NCBI GenBank assembly: GCA_900470445.1
Contig: UCAU01000003.1
Span: forward strand, 1-64,000
Direction: 5' to 3'
DNA: 64,000 nt
Origin: Hyphomicrobiales bacterium
Lineage (GTDB): Bacteria; Pseudomonadota; Alphaproteobacteria; Rhizobiales; Devosiaceae
Shown here: one piece after another, positions 10,545-18,148 of the stretch
Layout of the letters: each line of letters begins with the position of its first letter
How positions within the stretch are numbered: the first letter of the stretch is position 1
Made by a program: the position numbers and the translations under genes
Notes under the pieces: generated by a model
What the model saw: only the letters and a program-made list of their open reading frames with translations
Database searches by the model: none
Told to the model about the DNA's origin: nothing

Positions 10545-10676
10545 TGGAGGGCACTAGCGTGCGCCGAGATTCATGTCAGGCCGAGCCGAAAATGGTGCCT
10601 TTCGAGAACCGGAGCGGAGCGTACATGAGTACGTGAGCACCGGAAGCGCAGAAAGGCGCCATTTGCAGGCCGGCAT
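10545..10676 (-). repeat. GTAC-centred hairpin repeat, copy A
   Basis: An imperfect hairpin of about 100-130 bases downstream of ptsP. The loop region is GTACATGAGTAC, flanked by the conserved GAGAACCGGAGCGGAGC on the left and GAGCACCGGAAGCGC on the right. Outside this core, AAATGGTGCCTTTC pairs with GAAAGGCGCCATTT. The same core occurs at 34561 and 39458 with different but still paired arms. It starts about 20 bases after the ptsP stop when read on the minus strand. It may be a terminator or 3'-end stabiliser. Confidence 0.8.
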
Positions 10677-10695
10677 GGCGTGGAGATCGGGCGCG

Positions 10696-12963
10696 CTAGA
10701 CGGGCAGGTTCTGCTTGTCGATCCACTCTTGCAGCAATTGGCGGATCGTCACCCCATCGGCGCCCTCGCTCAGCGCCGCACCCACCGATTGCTGGATCGG
10801 CTTGAGATCGAGATTGAGCACCATTTCCTTGATCGGTCCGATCGAGGCCGGCCCCATGGAGAGCCGCGTCATGCCAATCGCCATCAGCGCCAGCGCCTCG
10901 AGCGGCTTGCCGGCCAGCTCGCCGCACATGGTGATGGGAATATTGTAGCGCTTGGCCGCTTCCACAACCATGCGGATGGCCCGCAGGCGCGGCAGCGCAA
11001 TCGGATCGTAATTCTTGGACACGCGCGGATTGGCCCGGTCCGACGCGGTCAGGAACTGCACCAGATCGTTGGAGCCGATGGAGACGAAATCGGCCTCGGG
11101 CAACAATTGATCGAGCTCGAACAGCAGCGATGGCACTTCCACCATGGCGCCCAGCTCCAGCCGTGACGGCGTCGGCTTGCCGGCGCGCCGCAGCCGCTCG
11201 ATTTCCTTTTGCACCACCATGCGGGTCTGCAGGAACTCGAACGTCTCGGTGACCATGGGCACCAATATCTTGAGCGGCCGCCCATTGGCCGCCATCAGCA
11301 GCGCGCGGATTTGCGTGCGCAACAGGCCCGGCCGATCCAGCCCCAGCCGGATCGAACGGTAGCCCATGGCCGGGTTTTCCTCCTGCGCCGAGCGCAGATA
11401 GGGCAGCACCTTGTCGCCGCCGATATCGAGCAGGCGGAACACCACGGGCCGATCCCCGGCAATGGCCATGGCCTCGGCATAAAGCTCCATCTGCTCGGGC
11501 AGGCGTGGCAGGCGCGAGGCGATCATGAATTGCAATTCGGTGCGGAACAGCCCCACGCCCGAAGCGCCGGTATCGTCCAGCATGGGCAGATCGGCCACCA
11601 GGCCCGAATTGTGCAGTAGCGTGATTTCCACGCCATCCTTGGTGATCGAGGGCTTGTCCTTGAGCGCGGCATAATGCGCCCGGCGCCGGGCTGAAACCCG
11701 CACCTTGTCGACATAGGCCTGCTCGATATCGGGCGTCGGCCGCAGATGCACGATGCCGGCCGTGCCATCGATGATGATCTCGTCGCCGGTCTCGCACATC
11801 GAGACGATCGACTGCGCCTGCCCGACAGCCACCAGCCCCAGCGACCGCGCGACGATAGCCACATGCGCCGTCGCGCCGCCCTCTTCGAGCACGACGCCGC
11901 GCAGCTTGGTACGGTCATATTCGAGCAGTTCGGCCGGCCCCATATTGCGGGCGACCAGAATCGCGTTTTCGGGCAATTCCTTGCGCCCCAGCGCATGGCC
12001 ATCCCCGGTCAGCACCCGCAACAGGCGATTGGCCAGGTCATCCAGATCGTGCAGGCGGTCGCGAATATAGGGATCGGTCTGGCGCAGCATGCGCGCACGC
12101 GTATCGTTCTGCACCCGCTCGACCGCGGCTTCCGCCGAAAGCCCGTTATCGATCGCCTCGGTCAGCCGGTGCACCCAGCCCCGGTCATTGGCGAACATGC
12201 GATAGGTTTCCAGAATCTCCCGGTGATCCGAGCTGGGCTGCATATCGCCATGGTCGAGCATGGCATCGATCGAGACGCGCATCTTTTCCAGCGCCGATTC
12301 GAGCCGCAGCTTTTCCTGCTCGGTATCCTCGGCGATGAAATTGGTCACGACGACACGCGGGTCGTGCAGAACCACGGTGCCCAGGGCAATGCCGTCGGTG
12401 AAGCTGACGCCGGTATACATGCGGGGACGCCTGAGATCGATATCGGAGCCCGGCTTGATCAGATTGTCGAAGTCGGAAGTGGCGATCATCTCGGCCAGGA
12501 TTGTGGCCGTAGTCAGCATCGCCTCGGTTTCATCCTCGCCATATTTGCGCCGCTCGACATTCTGCACGACGAGCACGCCCAGGGTCTGCCCGGCACGCAA
12601 AACCGGCACACCGAGGAAGGCGAAATAGCGGTCTTCCCCGGTTTCGGGGCGATAAGCAAAGGCGGGATGGGAGGGCGCATCGTCCAGCGACAGCGGCTCG
12701 GCTTCGGCCGCGATCAGCCCGACCAGCCCTTCGCCCAGCCGGAGCGTCGTCATATGGACGGATTCTTTGGCAAGGCCCTTGGTGGCGAACAGTTCCAGCG
12801 CGCCGTCATCGCGCAGCACATAGAACGAGCACACATCGGCGCGCATATTTTCGGCGATCAGCGAGACGATCTTGTCCAGCCGCTCCTGGCTTGCCAGGGG
12901 CTCCGCCATCGTCTCGCGCAATTGCCGCAGCAGCACCCTCGGGCCGCCTATGGACGTAACCAT
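10696..12963 (-). CDS. ptsP: PEP-protein phosphotransferase PtsP (EI-Ntr)
   Basis: A 755-residue first enzyme of the nitrogen phosphotransferase system. It autophosphorylates from phosphoenolpyruvate and passes the phosphate to NPr and on to EIIA-Ntr. An N-terminal GAF domain (about residues 20-160) is a likely nitrogen-state sensor. The swivelling domain carries the active-site histidine in GGATAHVAIVAR, and the C-terminal TIM barrel contains CGELAG and the conserved end. The length is normal. lysC-ptsP-prfA is a standard rhizobial order. Confidence 0.95.
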   Translation of the reverse strand: MVTSIGGPRVLLRQLRETMAEPLASQERLDKIVSLIAENMRADVCSFYVLRDDGALELFATKGLAKESVHMTTLRLGEGLVGLIAAEAEPLSLDDAPSHPAFAYRPETGEDRYFAFLGVPVLRAGQTLGVLVVQNVERRKYGEDETEAMLTTATILAEMIATSDFDNLIKPGSDIDLRRPRMYTGVSFTDGIALGTVVLHDPRVVVTNFIAEDTEQEKLRLESALEKMRVSIDAMLDHGDMQPSSDHREILETYRMFANDRGWVHRLTEAIDNGLSAEAAVERVQNDTRARMLRQTDPYIRDRLHDLDDLANRLLRVLTGDGHALGRKELPENAILVARNMGPAELLEYDRTKLRGVVLEEGGATAHVAIVARSLGLVAVGQAQSIVSMCETGDEIIIDGTAGIVHLRPTPDIEQAYVDKVRVSARRRAHYAALKDKPSITKDGVEITLLHNSGLVADLPMLDDTGASGVGLFRTELQFMIASRLPRLPEQMELYAEAMAIAGDRPVVFRLLDIGGDKVLPYLRSAQEENPAMGYRSIRLGLDRPGLLRTQIRALLMAANGRPLKILVPMVTETFEFLQTRMVVQKEIERLRRAGKPTPSRLELGAMVEVPSLLFELDQLLPEADFVSIGSNDLVQFLTASDRANPRVSKNYDPIALPRLRAIRMVVEAAKRYNIPITMCGELAGKPLEALALMAIGMTRLSMGPASIGPIKEMVLNLDLKPIQQSVGAALSEGADGVTIRQLLQEWIDKQNLPV

Positions 12964-13031
12964 GCCTTATTGGCGGCCCGCAAAAGCCACCCCCCTGCTT
13001 AAAGGAGCGGCCGAGATCCCCTCAACTGATC

Positions 13032-14297
13032 TCAGGCGTCCTTCTTGTCCAAACCGTAATAGGTGTGCAACGCGCGAACCGCAAGCTCAGCATATTGCTC
13101 ATCAATCAGCACCGAGGTCTTGATTTCCGAAGTGGTGATCAGCTGTATGTTGATGCCCTTGTCGGCCAAGGCCTTGAACATCGAGCTCGCAACGCCCGCA
13201 TGGCTACGCATGCCCACGCCCACGACCGAGACCTTTGCCCCGCCCTTTGAGCCGGAAATCCGCGCATATTCGATGCGATCGCCCGCATCTTTCAGCGTCT
13301 TGATCGCCTTGTCATATTCGCTATCGGGCACGGTGAAGGTGATGTCGGTGGTCGCCCCATCATCGGCAATGTTCTGCACGATCATGTCAACGATAATGCC
13401 CTGATCGGCCAGCGTGCCGAAAATGGCGGCGGCCACACCGGGATTGTCCTTGACGTCGCGCAGGGTGATCTTGGCCTCTGCCTTGGCGAGCGTCACGCCC
13501 GAAACGATCTGCTTTTCCATGATCTCTTCCTCATCGCATACCAGCGTGCCGGGAACGCCCGGGCTCCCGTCCGGCGCCAGCTGTGGCGCGTCCGGGTCAT
13601 CAAAGGTCGACCGCACCAGAAGGCGCACCTTATGCGCCATTGCCATTTCAACCGAGCGGATCATCAGCACCTTGGCGCCGAGCGAGGCCATTTCCAGCAT
13701 TTCCTCAAAGGAAATCTTGGTCAGCCGCTGCGCCTTGGGCACGATGCGCGGATCGGTCGTGTAAACACCGTCCACATCCGTATAGATATCGCAACGATCC
13801 GCCTTGATCGCTGCCGCCACGGCCACTGCCGAGGTGTCCGAGCCGCCCCGGCCCAGCGTCGTCACCCGGCCATGCGGGGAAATGCCCTGGAACCCGGTGA
13901 TCACCGGCACCCAACCATCGGTAAGGCGCTTGTTGAGCTCGGTCGGATCGATCTCGGTGATCCGCGCCGCGCCATGCGCGTCATCGGTATGGATCGGCAC
14001 CTGCCAGCCGGCAAAAGAGCGCGACTGGATGCCCATTTCGCTCAGCACAATGGCCATCAGGCCCGCAGTCACCTGCTCGCCCGAAGCCACGACCGCGTCA
14101 TATTCACGCGCATCATGCAGCGGGCTGGCTTCATTGACCCAGCCGACCAGTTCATTGGTCTTGCCCGACATGGCCGAGACGACGACCGCCACCTCGTTGC
14201 CGGCCTCGACTTCGCGCTTCACATGGCGCGCGGCCTGGCGAATACGTTCGACAGTGGCCACTGATGTGCCACCGAACTTGACGACTATGCGGGCCAA
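13032..14297 (-). CDS. lysC: Aspartate kinase
   Basis: A 421-residue enzyme that phosphorylates aspartate, the first step toward lysine, threonine, methionine and diaminopimelate. The kinase motif KFGGTS is at residues 8-13, and two ACT domains (about 265-410) provide feedback control by end products. It is monofunctional, with no homoserine dehydrogenase part. It lies upstream of ptsP with a 68-base gap. Next to it on the other side is the BrnTA pair, where ubiG would usually be the direct neighbour. Confidence 0.96.
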   Translation of the reverse strand: MARIVVKFGGTSVATVERIRQAARHVKREVEAGNEVAVVVSAMSGKTNELVGWVNEASPLHDAREYDAVVASGEQVTAGLMAIVLSEMGIQSRSFAGWQVPIHTDDAHGAARITEIDPTELNKRLTDGWVPVITGFQGISPHGRVTTLGRGGSDTSAVAVAAAIKADRCDIYTDVDGVYTTDPRIVPKAQRLTKISFEEMLEMASLGAKVLMIRSVEMAMAHKVRLLVRSTFDDPDAPQLAPDGSPGVPGTLVCDEEEIMEKQIVSGVTLAKAEAKITLRDVKDNPGVAAAIFGTLADQGIIVDMIVQNIADDGATTDITFTVPDSEYDKAIKTLKDAGDRIEYARISGSKGGAKVSVVGVGMRSHAGVASSMFKALADKGINIQLITTSEIKTSVLIDEQYAELAVRALHTYYGLDKKDA

Positions 14298-14397
14298 GAC
14301 CCCTACCCCGTTCCTCCGGCAGAACCCGCCGGTACGCTCTGAATTCGCGCCGGGACATACGACAAAGCCGGGGCGCGATCAACTAAAGAACGTGTGC

Positions 14398-14712
14398 CTA
14401 CTCGGCGGCGTCGGGGTGGCGGTTGCCGTGCTTTTTCTTGCGCATCTCAGCCTGCACATAGGCCTTGAGCACATTCTGCATATGCGTAAGGTGCCCTTTG
14501 CCCTGCTGCTTGAACCAGGCAAAGACCAGCGGATCGAGCTTGAGGTGGACCGAGGTCGGCTCGCGATAGTCCACGAGAACAGCATTCTCCCAAAACTCGT
14601 CAGGCAAATCTTCCCCGGGCTGGACATTAGGATTTTGCGGCGGCAGTTCACCGCGCTCTTTCATCCGAATGATCTCGTCCAGCGAAATACGTGTGATATT
14701 TTCTTTGGTCAC
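14398..14712 (-). CDS. brnA: BrnA family antitoxin
   Basis: A 104-residue protein matching the BrnA antitoxin pattern: an N-terminal region ending in DEFWENAVLV and a C-terminal DNA-binding part with DPLVFAWFKQQGKG followed by an Ala/Lys-rich helix. BrnA neutralises BrnT and represses the operon. It starts with GTG behind a perfect AGGAGGT ribosome binding site. Its first 65 bases overlap the end of brnT, so the antitoxin is the second gene, the reverse of most type II pairs but normal for this family. Confidence 0.85.
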   Translation of the reverse strand: MTKENITRISLDEIIRMKERGELPPQNPNVQPGEDLPDEFWENAVLVDYREPTSVHLKLDPLVFAWFKQQGKGHLTHMQNVLKAYVQAEMRKKKHGNRHPDAAE

Positions 14713-14950
14713 GCCGACCTCCTATTCTGGCAGAGATGATCCGCAGCACATCCACTCGCTTGGTGTACACAAGCACGTAGCAATCCGCGTCGATGAAACC
14801 GATCGAAATCCTACGGGCCTCGCCATAGTCGAAGCGATCATCTGCAAAATCTGCGACCGGCTCCGCAAAGATCGCCACGGCACGTATGAAATCGACACCA
14901 TGCTTGCTCAAATTGACCAGACGTTTTTCCTCGTCCCACTCAAACTCCAA
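14648..14950 (-). CDS. brnT: BrnT family ribonuclease toxin
   Basis: A 100-residue protein with the BrnT signatures EFEWDEEK at the start, LSKHGVDF near residue 15 and LRIISAR near residue 69. BrnT is a RelE-fold ribonuclease that stops translation when free of BrnA. The start is a TTG preceded by AAGGGGGG. The C-terminal part past ISAR aligns in type with other BrnT proteins, then runs on about 15 residues through the overlap with brnA. The toxin appears intact. Confidence 0.85.
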   Translation of the reverse strand: MEFEWDEEKRLVNLSKHGVDFIRAVAIFAEPVADFADDRFDYGEARRISIGFIDADCYVLVYTKRVDVLRIISARIGGRRDQRKYHTYFAGRDHSDERAR

Positions 14951-14979
14951 AGCAAAGCCCCCCTTGCCTCAAGTACAAA

Positions 14980-14995
14980 GTACACAAAAGTGTAC
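14980..14995. promoter_or_regulatory. Probable operator of the brnTA operon
   Basis: A perfect inverted repeat GTACAC-AAAA-GTGTAC lies 30 bases upstream of the brnT start, with an extra half-site GTACAAA just beside it. BrnT-BrnA complexes are known to repress their own operon, and this palindrome is the only good candidate site. Confidence 0.55.
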
Positions 14996-15075
14996 ACTTG
15001 CGCAACCTGCGACCCCACGCGCCTTGCCTGCCTCACCTCGAACGGGGCATATGGAGAACCAAACGGAGCCGCCCC

Positions 15076-15813
15076 ATGACCCAGACCACGATCAACGACG
15101 CCGAGATCGCCAAGTTTACCGCGATGGCCGAAGAATGGTGGGACCCCAAGGGCAAGTTCAAGCCGCTGCACAAATTCAGCCCCGTGCGCCTGGATTATAT
15201 TCGCGATCACCTGCTGACCCGTTTCGGTCGCGATGGCGGCGCCATGCGGCCCTTCGAGGGCCTGACGATACTCGACGTCGGTTGCGGCGGTGGCCTGCTC
15301 TGCGAGCCCCTGGCCCGGCTGGGCGCGACGGTCACCGGCATTGATGCTGCCGAGCGCAATATCACCATTGCCAAGCTGCATGCCGAGCAGTCGGGCCTCG
15401 ATATCGACTATCAGACGACCACCAGCGAGGCCCTCGCCGCCACGGGCAAAAAATACGACATGGTGCTCAATATGGAAGTGGTCGAGCATGTCGATAACGT
15501 GCCGCTTTACATGAAAAGCTGCGCCGACCTGGTCAAGCCCGGCGGCCTCATGCTGACCGCCACCCTCAACCGCACCGCCCGCGCCTATGCCCTGGCGATT
15601 ATCGGCGCCGAACGCGTGCTGCGCTGGCTGCCGGTGGGCACCCATGACTGGAACAAATTCCTCACCCCCGACGAGATCAAGGCGCTGCTGACCCGCAATG
15701 GGCTCAAGGTCACCGGGGAAACCGGCGTGGTCTATCACCCCCTGGCCGACGAATGGCGCGCCTCGCGCGACATGGGCGTCAATTATATGATCATGGCCGA
15801 GCGGCCTTTGTGA
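15076..15813 (+). CDS. ubiG: Ubiquinone biosynthesis O-methyltransferase UbiG
   Basis: A 245-residue S-adenosylmethionine-dependent enzyme that methylates the two ring hydroxyls during ubiquinone synthesis at the membrane surface. The N terminus has the family motif EWWDPKG, the SAM site is LDVGCGGGLL near residue 58, and HDWNKF appears near the C terminus. I chose the ATG at 15076 (MTQTTINDAE), which has ACGGAG upstream, over a longer frame that enters the brnTA control region. It is divergent from lysC and brnTA. Confidence 0.94.
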   Translation: MTQTTINDAEIAKFTAMAEEWWDPKGKFKPLHKFSPVRLDYIRDHLLTRFGRDGGAMRPFEGLTILDVGCGGGLLCEPLARLGATVTGIDAAERNITIAKLHAEQSGLDIDYQTTTSEALAATGKKYDMVLNMEVVEHVDNVPLYMKSCADLVKPGGLMLTATLNRTARAYALAIIGAERVLRWLPVGTHDWNKFLTPDEIKALLTRNGLKVTGETGVVYHPLADEWRASRDMGVNYMIMAERPL

Positions 15814-15842
15814 CACCGGACTCGTTCATCCGAGGAGATTTC

Positions 15843-16283
15843 ATGCGCATTCTTGCTGCCATTCTGCTGCTGGCCTTTGCCGCGAGCCCCGCCCTCGCCC
15901 AAACCGACGACGATGTCTTTGCCGCCCTTGAAGGCGTCTATGGCATCGAAGCGGCAGGCAATTTCGACGCCTATTTCACCACCATCACCACCGCCTTTGC
16001 CGAAGGCGATAGCGAGGCGCTGGCCGACATGGGCAGCTATCCTTTCGAGGTCGCCGCCAATGGGGAGCTCTACGACATTTTCACGCCGCAGGATTTCACC
16101 GGCAATTTCGATGCCCTGCTGCTGCCTGAAACCATCGATGCCATCGCCAATCAGGATTATGCCGATCTGATCGTCACCGATGAAGGCGTTGGCTTTGCCA
16201 ATGGCGCCTTGTGGCTTGCCAATGTCTGCTCTGACGACAGCTGCAGCACCAGCGACTGGCTGATCACCCGCATCAATAACTGA
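15843..16283 (+). CDS. Uncharacterised secreted protein
   Basis: A 146-residue protein starting 29 bases after ubiG with GAGGAG upstream. A clear signal peptide (about residues 1-20, ending ALAQ) sends it to the periplasm. The mature part is acidic, with repeated Asp/Glu, and has two cysteines six residues apart near the C terminus (CSDDSC region) that could form a disulfide. I recognise no domain. Location suggests possible co-transcription with ubiG, but the function is unknown. Confidence 0.7.
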   Translation: MRILAAILLLAFAASPALAQTDDDVFAALEGVYGIEAAGNFDAYFTTITTAFAEGDSEALADMGSYPFEVAANGELYDIFTPQDFTGNFDALLLPETIDAIANQDYADLIVTDEGVGFANGALWLANVCSDDSCSTSDWLITRINN

Positions 16284-16466
16284 CGCGCAGGACAGTGTTG
16301 CACAAAGTCCGCTTCCCCGCGGCCGCTTGCGGCTATACTGCGGTTCAATCCATTTCCGCCCCACACTAGACACATTTTTTTAATGTGGTGCGGCCACCTT
16401 GGCATGCTGGCGCAAGCTGTTGCCCGCGCCCAGCCTGCCCTGTCGTCACCCAGTCTGGAATCCGTC

Positions 16467-17063
16467 GTGTTGAAGATCGCCCTGCCCCTAGCCTGCGCTC
16501 TGCTGGCAAGCATTGCTCCTGTGGCTCAAGCCCAGGAAGCGAACGACTCCGTCGAACGCAACGTCTTCGTCATGGGCGGACCGTTTTCGGAGGGCTATTT
16601 CGGGGACACGCTGGCCTTCTGGAACGTCAACTATGAAAGCAATTTCTTCGTTGGCATGGGCTATCAGCAATTCTTCCACCAAGTCCCACAGGGTCTCAAA
16701 TTCGGTGTCGAAGCCGGTTTCGGCGCCCGCCTGGGCGATAAAAGCTCGGCCGAGGCATGGGCCGGCGCCGTGATCCGCTATGATGGCTGGCAATTGGGCG
16801 ATTTCCGCATCGCCACATCGATCACGGGGGGCTTCTCCGTAGTGACCGGCCTGATCGGCGCCGAAGCGACCCGCGCCGAGCAGAATGGCGAGGATGGTGC
16901 GCCCTTCCTCTATTATCTCGGCCCCGAAATCGCCATTTCTCACGCCGCGGCGCCCAATTGGGAAGTGCTCGGCCGCGTCCAGCACCGCTCCGGCGGCTTC
17001 AGCACCATCGCCAATCTCGACGGCTCCAACGCCGCCACCCTGGGCCTGCGCTACAAGTTCTAG
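16467..17063 (+). CDS. Outer-membrane beta-barrel protein, PagL-like
   Basis: A protein of about 198 residues with a signal peptide (cleavage near VAQAQ) and alternating strands ending in the aromatic LGLRYKF, as in outer-membrane barrels. The C-terminal part, RVQHRSGGFS, resembles the H-x-S catalytic region of lipid A 3-O-deacylases (PagL). The expected glutamate about 12 residues after the serine is absent, with an aspartate nearby instead, so activity is doubtful. The start is uncertain: GTG 16467 or TTG 16470 gives a proper signal peptide, while the ATG at 16383 adds an unlikely leader. Confidence 0.6.
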   Translation: MLKIALPLACALLASIAPVAQAQEANDSVERNVFVMGGPFSEGYFGDTLAFWNVNYESNFFVGMGYQQFFHQVPQGLKFGVEAGFGARLGDKSSAEAWAGAVIRYDGWQLGDFRIATSITGGFSVVTGLIGAEATRAEQNGEDGAPFLYYLGPEIAISHAAAPNWEVLGRVQHRSGGFSTIANLDGSNAATLGLRYKF

Positions 17064-17144
17064 TTTTTTGACGCTGCCCGCAGCGCCATCGCCTCCCTCC
17101 GGCTTGAGCGGGAGTGTTCGTTCGGGACTCGTACCACCCACAAT

Positions 17145-17243
17145 GTCATTCCGGCGGAGGCCGGAATCCATGTCGGTAGCGTCCCACACGCATCCAGCTT
17201 GAGGATGATCTTCAGCATGGATTCCGGCCTCCGCCGGAATGAC
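17145..17243. repeat. Composite palindromic element, copy 1
   Basis: Two perfect inverted 28-base copies (17145-17172 and 17216-17243, beginning GTCATTCCGGC) flank a 43-base spacer. Each arm is itself a palindrome. The element at 31876-31972 has the same arms and a clearly related spacer (both end ...TCTTCAG), so the whole unit moves or is copied as one piece. Confidence 0.85.
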
Positions 17244-17290
17244 GCCGCGATGGATTGAACGGTTGTCTCCAATCTCCCCTCCCCACCGCT

Positions 17291-17367
17291 CTCCCTCGGG
17301 CTTGACCCGAGGGCCACTCGTCACTTGCGCCAGATTGAGAAAGACCCTCGGGTCAAGCCCGAGGGAG
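17291..17367. repeat. Inverted palindromic repeat (CTCGGG type)
   Basis: A 23-base arm starting CTCCCTCGGGCTTGACCC is repeated in inverse at 17345-17367 with a 31-base spacer. Each arm also contains an internal palindrome CCCTCGGG..CCCGAGGG. It is a different sequence class from the neighbouring GTCATTCC units. Confidence 0.75.
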
Positions 17368-17423
17368 ATGCGGTGATATTGGGAGCAATGGTGGCATGCA
17401 CCAACTCGCCCCCCACCCACAAC

Positions 17424-17451
17424 GTCATTCCGGCGCAGGCCGGAATCCATG
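17424..17451. repeat. Single GTCATTCCGGC palindromic unit
   Basis: One 28-base arm of the element seen at 17145 and 31876, with GCAGG in place of GGAGG at the centre. No inverse partner follows, so this is a solo unit. Confidence 0.7.
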
Positions 17452-17520
17452 CTGCGCGCTATCCCCACGCCGGACGCCAAAGGTCTTTCCGGCCCTCCGT
17501 GGCTCCCTCTACCCCACAAT

Positions 17521-17548
17521 GTCATTCCCGCGCAGGCGGGAACCTCTG
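17521..17548. repeat. Diverged single palindromic unit
   Basis: GTCATTCCCGCGCAGGCGGG is a variant of the same 28-base arm, in which both sides of the palindrome have changed together (CCGGC/GCCGG to CCCGC/GCGGG), keeping the pairing. Confidence 0.65.
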
Positions 17549-17602
17549 TTTTCTCGGGTCGGCAGGGGGATTCGTTGCCTCTCCCCAAAGCCAGTTTCCA
17601 CC

Positions 17603-17682
17603 GTCATTGCCCGGCTCGTCCGGGCAATCCATGCTGCCGCTGGTGCCCAGACATGGATCACCCGGACAAGCCGGGTGATGAC
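17603..17682. repeat. Composite palindromic element, variant
   Basis: GTCATTGCCCGG..CCGGGCAAT at 17603 is followed by an inverted, diverged copy ending GGGTGATGAC at 17682. The architecture matches the 17145 element, with different paired bases in the arms. Confidence 0.65.
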
Positions 17683-17916
17683 GATAATTGGAGGAACAGC
17701 GACCCCCCACACAAACTTATCCCCCACCCAGATCCCCCCGCATACTCCCTCCATCTTCCGGGATACGGGCGGCGCTGCAGCGACGAGCGTCCGGAGGCCA
17801 GCCGGGGGAGGGGAGGTCGCGCTCCGCTCCGGGTCGAGCGGACGAGGCAATCGGGCGGGCGCTACGGCAAACGCTGGGGTCTGCGATCGCGCCGTCCGAA
17901 AAAGTCCCGGCACCCC

Positions 17917-17940
17917 GAGACGGCTTCCGTCTCATTTTTT
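17917..17940 (+). terminator. Hairpin terminator upstream of ilvD
   Basis: A perfect 7-bp stem GAGACGG-CTT-CCGTCTC is followed by ATTTTTT. The left arm can also pair, over 14 bases, with 17957-17970 (AAGCCGTCTCGGGG). No gene is recognised directly upstream, so the transcript ended here may be a small RNA or a leader. Confidence 0.65.
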
Positions 17941-18033
17941 ATCCCTTACGAGGCGAAAGCCGTCTCGGGGTCCGTCCGTCTCTTCGATAACCGCGCCAGG
18001 CGGCGCTTTGTCATGCCCCCATCCAACACCATC

Positions 18034-18071
18034 AAAACCTATCCGTACCGTACGGTACGGTACGGTTTTTT
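18034..18071 (+). terminator. Second hairpin with T-tract before ilvD
   Basis: An 18-base perfect palindrome CCGTACCGTACGGTACGG (18043-18060) is enclosed by AAAACC and GGTTTTTT arms. It ends 78 bases before the ilvD start. It could stop upstream transcription or act as an attenuator for ilvD; no leader peptide rich in Ile, Leu or Val codons was found. Confidence 0.6.
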
Positions 18072-18148
18072 ATTGATCCTGTCCTGGAATGGGTCTAAAG
18101 AAGATCAACCATCGTCGGCCAAACCGGCGCCAAGCCCGAGGAAGTGTC

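Larger units (their letters stand above)
17064..18148. other. Repeat-rich intergenic region before ilvD
   Basis: About 1.1 kb without a convincing gene. Positions 17145-17700 hold at least five palindromic units described separately. 17700-17915 is GC-rich and has no recognised feature. 17914-18071 contains two strong hairpins with T-tracts ahead of ilvD. Open frames here translate to the phrase-like peptides typical of interspersed palindromes and are not proteins. Confidence 0.75.

Noticed and set aside
17145-17700. CRISPR-like repeat cluster
   Set aside because: The repeats are palindromic, unequal in spacing and inverted relative to each other, and no cas gene is near.
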